Shown piece by piece: positions 13,532 through 21,461 of a stretch of 64,000 nt of DNA. The first letter of the stretch is position 1. Every line of letters begins with the position of its first letter. A program made the translations under genes and the position numbers. The DNA is from Agaricus subrufescens (Eukaryota > Basidiomycota > Agaricomycetes > Agaricales > Agaricaceae), in the NCBI GenBank assembly GCA_029945375.1, contig CM057060.1, positions 1,860,001-1,924,000 on the forward strand, read 5' to 3'. The notes beneath the pieces are model-generated. The model did not search any database. It had not been told where the DNA came from and saw only the letters and a program-made list of their open reading frames with translations.

Positions 13532-13671
13532 TAGTCGAACCTTTAGTCATATCTATGTTCTCCCGTATCTTTCGCCTTCATCACACTCATGTTTGAGGTC
13601 TTCTAGTCTTTACCTACATATCGTATTCACAAGTTTCTCGCGCTACCTAATGTTGTATAGGTGTATGGATC
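13532..13671. other. SPT16 3' flank, first copy of a duplicated junction
   Basis: The sequence directly after the SPT16 stop closely resembles 19485-19612. Shared blocks include a pyrimidine-rich part with CCTACATATCGTATT versus CCTACACATCGTATT, and GCTACCTAATGTT versus GCTACCTAATATT. It is taken as the 3' untranslated and intergenic sequence between SPT16 and the neighbouring membrane-protein gene. Confidence 0.6.
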
Positions 13672-13785
13672 TAGGATTGCTTTTCTTTAGTTATGGCGAG
13701 GTGGACATCAACTTGCCTTTTGCGCCAGGGCTAATGGCGATGACGGCTGCACCTAGGCCAAACCAAACGTGCTCTTTGTAACTCC
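13672..13785 (-). pseudogene. truncated tail of the membrane-protein gene at 19616-20693
   Basis: On the minus strand this stretch would encode a glycine/alanine-rich segment, then a lysine-rich end and a TAG, matching the last about 30 codons of the intact gene at 19616-19720. The block TGGATCTAGGATTGCTTTTC at about 13665-13684 recurs exactly at 19611-19630. Similarity stops abruptly near 13780. Only the 3' end is present, with changed bases in between, so it cannot encode the protein. It marks one edge of the accessory island. Confidence 0.7.
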
Positions 13786-15302
13786 TCAGGCCGGAAGGAA
13801 GACGGTACTGCATCACTTCTACGATCATTCCCACGCACTCTTTATTACAACCATGTTCAGTCCAGCCGCCTGCCCAGCCCCTCTATTCATCAACTCACTC
13901 CTATTCAGCATGGAATCAAACGCGTTCATCAGTCTGTGACGATATTCTCGCACGCAAACAAGGAGAGCAAGCCGAGATAGCCGATTACCCTGTACACACT
14001 AACCAAGTCCTCTCGCGGGTATAGTATGTTTCCCGCTTTCTACTATACGCCAGTGCTCATCAGCATACGAAGTAGAATAATCAGGATGACCTATCAGAGG
14101 ATGTTCTACCCATGGCTGCTAAGCTTCTGTAATTCAATCCGGAACTTTACGTTTGGAAGTATAGACGCAACATGCACCTTCACGGTATCTTTCCCAACAG
14201 GTAGGAACATTGCTAATGTTCGCTTCCTTATATTAATCCGTCCGAAGATGCCAGACCAGCCTTTTGAGCTCTTAGGCATGACGATGGCTGCCTTATAGAT
14301 GCACCTTGAAGTTTATTCGTCTTGGAACCATGGGTGATGGTAGTCGTGCCCTCGTTGAAGCGCGGGTGGTAGGAAAAAGATTGCCTGAGAAGAAGATTCA
14401 ACTGGCATTGAATGGACACTCAACAAGAATTCCAGAAATGTGTGTCCATTTTTTGTTTTTCTCCAATGGCTCCTTGATGATGATCCAAGTCCATGCCTGG
14501 ATTTATCGGAGATATATCCTTTTCTAAGTTCCAGAGCCGCTGCCGCCAAAGACGGAGCTCAGCTATACGAAAGTCAAAATCGTCTCTTATCGCTCCAACT
14601 TCAGCCCTCAGTACCAGAGATCAAAGATTTCTTGACGTTATGGTCTAATGGCGAGCCTGTTGAATTGAAATCAAAGCAAATAGTGCGTGTATGCGGATTC
14701 AATTTAACCGTGAATGTGATATAAACGATCGGTAGAACCTTATATCAGGGACGTGATGTATACTATCCCTAAGACCAAAGTCTTTAGATATATGACAGAT
14801 GGTTGATTGGAGACTGTACGTTTGTTCTACTAGTGCAGCTTCACTGCTCTGACCGGGTGAAATAAGTCAACAACAGAAAGTTCTCGAACGCGAAAGCAGC
14901 CTGACAGTAAATGCAAGTGAAGCACGTTCTCCGGCTTATCATTGACATCAACCTCTGTGATATGATAAGGCGCTTGGAGTCGTTTTTTCATTACAAGTGT
15001 ATGCTGATGATTTAGGATACAAACAAGTTGTTGACATTCAGGCATGGTAGATGAACACCAAACGTTCTTGTTTCAACTAAATGAGACGGTTCCTATGCGT
15101 TCCTGAATATATAAGGATACAGGTATGTGTGTTATTGGAGTAAGACCGAAGACTTCCTCAGAACTACCTGCTGCAGCGAGGCAACTTAATGTAGACCGTG
15201 TTTGACCCTTAAACATTATGCACCACAGTAGAGTCATTCATTCAAGCGCATATATACATCAAACTACGGTGATACGATTGCAAAGTAGCGTCATGAGACC
15301 GC
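13786..15302. other. gene-poor stretch with short broken coding-like frames
   Basis: No complete gene could be built. Coding-like frames occur on the plus strand at 14026-14298, 14306-14527 and 14440-14724; the last contains LSEIYPFLSSRAAAAKDG and SVPEIKDFLTLWSNGEPVEL. They lie in different frames, with stops between them, and I could not join them with convincing introns. They may be remains of a former gene. Minus-strand frames at 14313-14549 and 14830-15045 are unconvincing. Confidence 0.35.
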
Positions 15303-15604
15303 TCAACACTTGCAACTGCCAGCCTCGCATTGGCAGCTGGAATATCATCTTGTTGTCAGGCCAGGAATAGTGTATGGGGTTCAGACTTACCTATCGCCAC
15401 ATTTGCAGCTAGAATATCATCGTGTTGTCAGGACGAGAGCAGTGTATGGGTTGTTTTCCGGACTCACCTAGCGTTCCCGCTGCATTTGTCACATTTGCAG
15501 TTGCCGCTAGAGCAAGCTTGGTCGACGACAATATCAAAGATCTTTTATTATGATGGTCAGTGTCATATGCCACCATGAACACCTTTATCACCTACAGCGT
15601 TCAT
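15303..15604 (-). CDS. small metallothionein, 44 residues, four exons
   Basis: No long ORF shows this gene; it was found by splicing cysteine codons on the minus strand. Exons, in reading order, are 15604-15596 (ATG AAC GCT), 15541-15468, 15408-15391 (18 nt) and 15336-15303 (TGA at 15305-15303). Introns of 54, 59 and 54 nt all have GT/AG ends. The product has 44 residues with ten cysteines at 13, 18, 20, 23, 29, 31, 35, 37, 42 and 44. Four CxC pairs (CKC, CKC, CQC, CKC) include the C-terminal SCKC ending typical of agaricomycete metallothioneins, and there is no aromatic residue after position 5. Such proteins bind Cu, Zn or Cd in the cytosol. Known mushroom forms are often near 34 residues, so this one carries extra Cys modules. 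Exon 1 is the least certain part. Confidence 0.75.
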
Positions 15605-16903
15605 GGCGGTTCTTGGAGAGTAATAGAGCAGTAGTCAAAGACGATTGAGGTTAGAGAAGAAAGTTTCTGCAGAACTTACCACTCAGTGAGTCGGTTTATA
15701 TCTACTTTGGATCCTGTTTGTTGATATTTTGAATGTAGGAAACTCCATCCGTTTCGTCAATGCCTCGACGATTGGGATTGAATTGCTTCCATTCTTTGTG
15801 ACGCCTGACAGTTCGTTTATCAACGCACTGTTGACGCACTGTGCCCCATTATTGGTTTCTGACTGGCTCCCTCTGCTATCCAAAACAATGTGATGTCATG
15901 TAATCTGCTGTGAGTGGTTATCCATAAAACACCTCAACTTCTTGAGGGAGCAGCGTAACATCATTACTCATCGGATCTCATATATATGTACAAGGTTTCA
16001 TTATCGGGCGTCCGCTCAAACCTTATTTTTGCATCTGATGACTCGGTTGTTAAGTCTTACATCGCTTCACCGATGCTTACAAAAGGACAAGTTGCTGCTC
16101 CAGTCTTCATTAATAAGGGACAGGCCTGTCGCGCGTGGAGCAACGATCTAACCCGACAAATTTGAAACTTGGAAGTATATTTTCGGCATACTGGTTATAT
16201 TCACTGTGACACCTGCCTGTAGTGATTGTGTCTGAACTGCATGGGAGAGTTCGTCTTTAGGGGAAGTACTCTGCTCATATGCTCGTACTAGGTCACCATT
16301 CCCCGATTTTATCACCGACCCGAAAGCCGTTCATCTACGGTGTGGGGCTCATAAAGAGAGACCCTTTCAGCTATTGTATCCGCCGGAAAATAGCGGGGGG
16401 AACGTTCAAACGAGGTGCCGGCCGAGTGCTACAACAAACTCAAGCATTCCACCCCCATGTCTAACATGGACGTGTTAAATTTCTACGAACGGGATCGTTA
16501 GGTTACCTCGCCTCGCTCAATTTTCACAGGATATTTAGCCGCATGCCCCACAATGCTATATCCATCTCGGAAACTGGACAATAGCTCGTAATTTTCTTTC
16601 AGTCATCGGTCTCCATCCACATGGGAATGCGACACGTTCTCTCGGGTTATCAGGCGTCGGCGCTCAGCTGTATCCAAATATAACGCCAGGTTTTGCGGTC
16701 ATACGATCGCACCAGCTTGTGAGGCTTTTAGCACTATTGGTGTGAGTGTGTTGTTTTACCGATGCCTAATTGGCATTACTAGGTGCTTGTTGGCTGCAAC
16801 TGCATGTCCGCAGCCTTCGTCGTCGAAGCCGCGCAGTCAGTACTTCAAGATAAACTCACAATTTTAGAATCATTAGTAAGGTCTGCTAGTGTCATTAAGA
16901 GAT
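15605..16903. other. gene-poor stretch upstream of the metallothionein gene
   Basis: This contains the metallothionein promoter and then about 1 kb in which only short, unrelated frames are open. No recognisable gene, repeat array or RNA gene was seen. Confidence 0.45.
15693..15700 (-). promoter_or_regulatory. TATA-like box of the metallothionein gene
   Basis: On the minus strand the sequence reads TATAAACC about 90 bp before the ATG at 15604. A pyrimidine-rich leader follows, and the start codon sits in a good context (CCGCCATGA). An interrupted palindrome ACTC-ACT-GAGT lies just downstream of the box (15682-15692). No metal-response element was confidently recognised. Confidence 0.4.
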
Positions 16904-17327
16904 TTACGCGAGAAATACATGACTTAATGCTTCTATCCTTCGTGGGGGGGGGCAATAAATTGCCTGTAATAGATGCACGTTGCACGACATCCACTGGGGG
17001 GCACTTTCAATAGCGTTGACTTCTGGTTTCCTAATTAGGCCATCATTGGCAAGAGCCGACCCGTTCCAAGTTTCGTGGCTCGGCGCCTCGAGGTCGTCTA
17101 CTCGTGAAAGTGCACTTACTCCAGCCGCACGACCGGTCATGTATCCATGAACTTCTCTCTAGGGTCAGGGTCCTCCGAATCCAGCAGTTTTTGCCTCCAG
17201 CAGTTGCCGAATGACTGATCTCCAAACCAGACTGACGCACTTTTCCAAGATATCGCGACGCTAGTATTGCGCCAGTCTTCACAGCCTCCTCATCAGTAGC
17301 AGCAACCGCAGTAACCATTTCCATCAT
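16904..17327 (-). pseudogene. degraded coding fragment, family unknown
   Basis: A minus-strand frame from 17327 reads MMEMVTAVAATDEEAVKTGA and continues to about 17195. There the coding-like reading seems to shift frame (KLLDSEDPDPREKFMDT in a second frame, then a stop, then TGRAAGV in another). The frame changes without plausible introns suggest an inactivated gene or exon. I do not recognise the family. It lies inside the accessory island. Confidence 0.3.
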
Positions 17328-17584
17328 CCTTCCAGGGTATTGATAACGCTCGCACTGTGTCGTTAATGTCCGTCAACCTAATGGGTCGTGGCTTTGAAGA
17401 ACGGTTCCTTCCTCTTCGCCTTCTGCGCCAGAGCGTCAGAGCACCTTATCGTCTCGGCCCCATGGGCCGGTTGCGTCGAAGAAAGTCGCATGACCCACAA
17501 TATGTCTCTTTCAGCGCATGTATCAACACCGACTGAATCTTGGATGTCCTTCCCCAGGATCATAACGAGAATCATGGCAAGATT

Positions 17585-17735
17585 TTATTCGATCCACAAC
17601 TCCAACTAATTACCGAACTCGTTGTTCACCTCACAAACCTACCATCCTTGCTTGTAAAATTGAGATAGTCTCCTTTGAACGTGATATGGCCGCCTCAAAC
17701 AGTATGATGTCATCCTCATGGTCCGAGTCTCGAAT
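17585..17735 (+). pseudogene. relic of an SPT16 exon
   Basis: This stretch matches the SPT16 exon at about 12755-12890. Shared blocks include TTGTTCACC, the order ACC-CTACCATCCTTGCTTGTAA versus ACCCACCATTCTTGGTTGTAA, GAGATAGTCTCCTTTGAACGTG versus GAGATAGCCTCTTTGGAACGTG, and GGCCGCCTCAAACAGTATGATGTC versus CGGCCTCAAACAGTTTGATGTC. Deletions (for example loss of the codons between the second and third blocks) destroy the frame. Upstream SPT16 exons are absent. Confidence 0.7.
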
Positions 17736-17940
17736 ATAGAGACTGGGAAGCCTGAACATTTTGTCTCATATCCTTTCGCCTCAACTACCAGCAACTTCGA
17801 TATTTTTTCGCTACTTTCTCTTTTTAACCCTTTTACTCACCTAGCCTCGATTTACAGGACCTCTGCAGAACAAAGTTGTCACATTCGTTTCTACTTGCCA
17901 CACGCTGTAGTAGAGGATAAGACGAATGACCGGTAAAAAT
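17736..17940. other. gene-free sequence before the first hairpin array
   Basis: Non-coding sequence between the SPT16 relic and the first hairpin array. The part at about 17891-17915 (ACTTGCCACACGCTGTAGTA) resembles about 18697-18716 (ACTTGCTACGCGCAGTAGTA), which precedes the second array, suggesting an old direct repeat. Confidence 0.4.
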
Positions 17941-18141
17941 AGCCGTTGGCTATAACGACTTATCATTCCTCTTCTGATTGTTGGTTATAATAATCTGGGG
18001 AGGGAAGTAGCTGTTGGTTATAATGGCTAATGAATGTAACTCGGGGTGGTTGGCTATAATAGCCCGGAAGTTGAAGACCGTTGGTTAAATAGTCCCGTCA
18101 AAATTGCTCAATTTTCGACGGAGACTGTTGGTTAAATTGTC
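17941..18141. repeat. first array of six small hairpins with conserved loop
   Basis: Six imperfect palindromes occur at 17941-17960, 17976-17995, 18008-18029, 18043-18065, 18076-18094 and 18123-18141. Each has the centre TTGGYTAWA and short arms that differ between copies but mostly pair within a copy (for example GATT...AATC, TAGC...GCTA, GAC...GTC). Spacing is irregular. Function unknown. Confidence 0.7.
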
Positions 18142-18747
18142 TTGTCGATATTGCTCGGGTGGTGACGCTAATGGCATGAAGTCAAATCAGGCATCGTAGG
18201 TGAATTTTGTTGTCTCATAACTTAAATTTTATCGAACCTAAAGAGTTATATTCAGGAAAGTTCAACGTCAAATAGAACGAAACCAACTCTCAACCCGTTA
18301 CATCTCATAAATTGATGAGCGGGTTTGACAGATCTTTTAGTTCTCGCGGGACTGCGACCTCAGGCTTGCTATTCGATCTGAAAATTCTAGACGAAAGAGT
18401 GACGACGCGCTTGGTATCCACCTCCCGTCTCACTTTTGTCTCATTTCTCACTTGGCTTTGACGCTCACCAGTCTCCAAAGTGCATATATTTTGTCGCCAC
18501 ATTTTACATTGCGATCAAATATATTCCGGGGCTGGGGGAGCCCGGGGGTAGACCTAACCCTTGGGCAAATCCGGCTAAAAGTTCTACTTGAAATCGTTGA
18601 ATCCTGCTGTACAGGAGTCTAATGACAAACGAAGCAAACTCGATACGTCGGTGCCTTGGTCTAAACATCAAGTTGGGTTCACACCACTCATTCTGACTTG
18701 CTACGCGCAGTAGTAGAAATGTCAGGAATGGAGAAGTGGAATTCAAA
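18142..18747. other. non-coding sequence between hairpin arrays
   Basis: About 600 bp with no supported gene; the minus-strand frames at 18305-18502 and 18504-18746 have no recognisable features. It contains a G-rich segment (18532-18552) loosely like one at 19077-19103. Confidence 0.4.
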
Positions 18748-18868
18748 AGTCGCTGGTTAAACGACTAGGGTAGTTGGCTAAACACCCTCTGAGCTCGTTG
18801 GCTAAACGGCTCCCACTACAAGGGACTGTTGGTTAAACGGTCCGAGGAGCTGATGGCTAATCAGCCTC
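18748..18868. repeat. second array of five nearly contiguous hairpins
   Basis: Hairpins occupy 18748-18766, 18767-18788, 18791-18812, 18823-18843 and 18844-18868, almost back to back. Arms include AGTCG/CGACT, AGGGT/ACCCT, GAGC/GCTC, GGAC/GTCC and GAGG/CCTC, around the shared core GTTGGYTAAAC (the last copy has GATGGCTAATC). Several arms pair over 7-9 bp if one bulge or G-T pair is allowed. The loop matches that of the first array. Confidence 0.75.
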
Positions 18869-19484
18869 CGGAAATCAGACCAGGCGCCGACAACGCAGGT
18901 TATGGAGCAAAAAGTCATAGATCCCGACTTTGACTCGGCCAAAGGTTTTCTTATATCCTTCCACTTCCGCTCTAGTTCATTTGGCATTTTCCCGTACCCT
19001 CCCATTTCCCTCGCTTTGTACGATAGCTGGCTATTCGCTTGTATAAACGATCCACGAATACATCGGCTTGGCTAGTGCGGGGGAGGGCTTTGGCTGCCCC
19101 CGTGACGAATCGTCTACTACTATGTTGTTGTGTGACTGTTGATTTACCAACATTGATATCTCAGACCGTTTGCTAAAACAGCATCCAAACAGCTTTGACC
19201 CTTCAGTACAGCCACGGACGATGCTGCTTCCATTGTGGAACACTTTCTTAACACGTATGGTAACACAGACATCTTATGTTACAATTTCTTGTCTGTAAAC
19301 ATCATCTCTGTATTCCTGTTCCCACCCATTTTCTTTCTTATGTTTTCTTTGATTTCTCGTGAAAATTGCAATAAATCATCTAGAAGAATGCGGAAGAGGG
19401 CTTCAGTTACCTCCGTGACGAAACGACTAGATTTGTTGATATGACTGTAGGGCGTTCATAACCTCTATAAAGTAGATCAAATGG
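18869..19484. repeat. non-coding sequence with diverged direct repeats
   Basis: Segments at about 19080-19140 and 19392-19446 resemble each other (GAGGGCTT, then CCGTGACGAATCG versus CCGTGACGAAACG, then TTGTTG and TGACTG), spaced about 310 bp. No gene is supported. Confidence 0.45.
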
Positions 19485-19612
19485 CAAATTGAAGTGGCCT
19501 TGATTTCCCTGTATCTTTTGCCTCCGCTATATGTAAGTTTGAAGTTTTCTATCCTGTACCTACACATCGTATTGACATGTTTTTCGTGCTACCTAATATT
19601 TATTGGTAAATG
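19485..19612 (+). pseudogene. relic of the SPT16 terminal codons and 3' flank
   Basis: The stretch starts with AATGGCAAATTGAAG, matching the final SPT16 codons (AATGGCAAATCGAAG at 13511-13525). It then follows the SPT16 3' flank as far as the tail of the minus-strand membrane gene. The matching stop is lost. Together with 17585-17735 it is the second, broken copy of the SPT16 3' end, split by the hairpin-array region. Confidence 0.65.
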
Positions 19613-19615
19613 GAT

Positions 19616-20693
19616 CTAGGATTGCTTTTCTTTAGCGATAGCGAGGCGGTCGTCAATTTGCCCTTCGCGCCAAATGTTGACAGCAATGACGGCCGCACCC
19701 AGGCCAAAAAGCGGGATCGCAACAGCGTACCAGAAAAGGATGAATGGTATTTCTATAAGGTCGGGGACGAACCAGAGTTGGGCAATACCTATTGAAACCA
19801 TACCAAGCGTATAGTCCCATTTGAAGAAGTCGAGAACCTGCACATGTGTACTGGCATTGGTAAGGGGTGTGAGGGAGGGTAGGAGGAGAGCTTTGATATC
19901 CTTGAGGTCGCTTAAGCGAGGCCAAAGGGCGGCGAAATGGAGCGAAGTCGCAAGCATAAATGACGCGAGATAGAGACGTTGAAGGTAGGTAAATCCGGAG
20001 GAAGTATAGTCGGGACGGCGGATGAAAAGATGGAGACACGTCGCAACAGCCACATAAACAGGATAAATCTGCCAAATGGCGGTCACGGTCGGGTCCTGCA
20101 TTATGAGCATGCAGAGAGATGGAATACACGCTCCGATGAATGTACCGAAAGCAATGGCTTCGACATGGGCTTTTGGGAGGGTGGTAGCTTCGTCAAATCG
20201 CGCTCGTCCCCCGCTGAGGAAGAAGATAAGGTAATAGAGAGGGGCTGTGATACCTAACGATATAATTTGGCTAAGGAGCCCGAAGACGACTGGGAAGGCC
20301 ATGAAGAAGCTGCGGCCGCTGCGATAGTTTTCGACGGCGGGAATGAAGACTACGATAGCCCCGGCGCCGATGAAATAATACAAGAAAGTGAGGGGGTCGC
20401 CAGCGGTCATTCCTATATGGAAGAAAGCAACGATGCCACAGAGTTCCTTATCGACCGACGGAAATGTTGTATAGGGAATAGCATATGGGCTGATATTTGG
20501 AGCAGTGCAATGGGAAGTGATGGTTTCTGCTAAGCCTGAGGCAAAGAGATGGCCCATAAGGTACTTCCCGGCACAGTAGATGAGAGTTGGGAACACAAGG
20601 AGTGGTAAAAGCGTGTCTGGCTCAGTGTTATAGAGGGTTGTTTACGAAAGATGAACGGGAGTGCAGCGTACCTCGCAGGAAAGACCTTGTCAT
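19616..20693 (-). CDS. multi-pass membrane protein of unknown function
   Basis: Two exons. Exon 1 starts at ATG 20693 (MTRSFLRD) and joins after a GT/AG intron of about 55 bp to a long exon ending with a TAG at 19616. The protein has about 340 residues and eight or so hydrophobic segments, for example YFIGAGAIVVFIPAVENYR, VFGLLSQIISLGITAPLYYL and PLFGLGAAVIAVNIWREGQ, and ends in a short charged tail (IAKEKQS). The family was not recognised; size and spacing recall the membrane proteins seen beside fungal secondary-metabolite genes, but nothing here supports that role. Its 3' end is duplicated at 13672-13785. Confidence 0.8.
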
Positions 20694-21000
20694 GATGGTC
20701 AAGCAAAGACTCTTAGGGGGTTGTCAAGGGAGAAGCGGGTGTAATCAAAAATATGAACATGGTCAGCCCCCTGGACTGACGATTGATTTTACGGAATTCA
20801 CACAACTGTGACAGGAGATGCCAAAACAATCATATGCTTATTTCGCTGCGTACTCAGCGTGCCAATTAAACGCGTCGTCTGTAAGAGTAATAGGGTACAA
20901 TATTTCCCTAAGGCAATTTTTAAATAATATTTGTCTCGCGACATGTCCCATCCACCTGAGCCGTCGTTCAGCCCATGACACGTCATACTCCAAGGGAACA
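20694..21000. other. intergenic, no gene seen
   Basis: Promoter side of the membrane-protein gene and 3' flank of the small gene at 21001. No supported gene or repeat. Confidence 0.5.
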
Positions 21001-21267
21001 TCACCGCTCCTTCAACAAGTTTCTTAGTTGGGTACGCAGCTCAGCTCGGACAGGTTGAAATGCCGCCTTCTTGACCATAGGCTCTATACGAATGTTGGCA
21101 GGCCATTCAGGGCCAGCTTTCTCGCGTTGTTGATTAAGGAGGTCGACGAGAGTCGGCTGATGTAGCTCCTCGGTCTGCGGGGCGGGGGCCTGAAGGACTC
21201 TTACGGTGGCAGGATTAAGAGCCTTGCGCGGGATGATTCGTACGAGACGGATTGCAGAGGGTTTCAT
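21001..21267 (-). CDS. small basic protein, possibly mitochondrial
   Basis: Single coding exon of 88 residues from ATG 21267 to TGA at 21001. The N-terminus (MKPSAIRLVRIIPRKALNPA) is Arg/Lys-rich, lacks acidic residues and could be a mitochondrial targeting sequence. The rest is helical and charged, ending LRTQLRNLLKER. Minus-strand sequence at 21300-21345 contains a well-formed GTAAGT...TTAG intron, probably in the 5' leader. Size and composition suit a mitoribosomal or respiratory accessory protein, but no family was recognised. It is divergent from HRQ1, with about 195 bp between start codons. Confidence 0.6.
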   Translation of the reverse strand: MKPSAIRLVRIIPRKALNPATVRVLQAPAPQTEELHQPTLVDLLNQQREKAGPEWPANIRIEPMVKKAAFQPVRAELRTQLRNLLKER

Positions 21268-21461
21268 TTCGGCAGAGGAACGAATCGTCTAACTGTCATT
21301 ACTCAGTATTGTCTCCGACAAAAAGATTGACTACTAAAGACTTACGGAGGACGGAGACGGAGAATAGCACGAACAGCGAAGGAGATGCCGTTGAGTGCTT
21401 TGCAGCGGAGTTGGAATTCAGCCAGATCTGAGATCCAACGTCTATTCTTGGTCACCCTACT

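Noticed and set aside
15409..15591. 60-residue minus-strand frame over the metallothionein
   Set aside because: It reads the cysteine exon in the wrong frame and crosses the exon 2 donor and intron.
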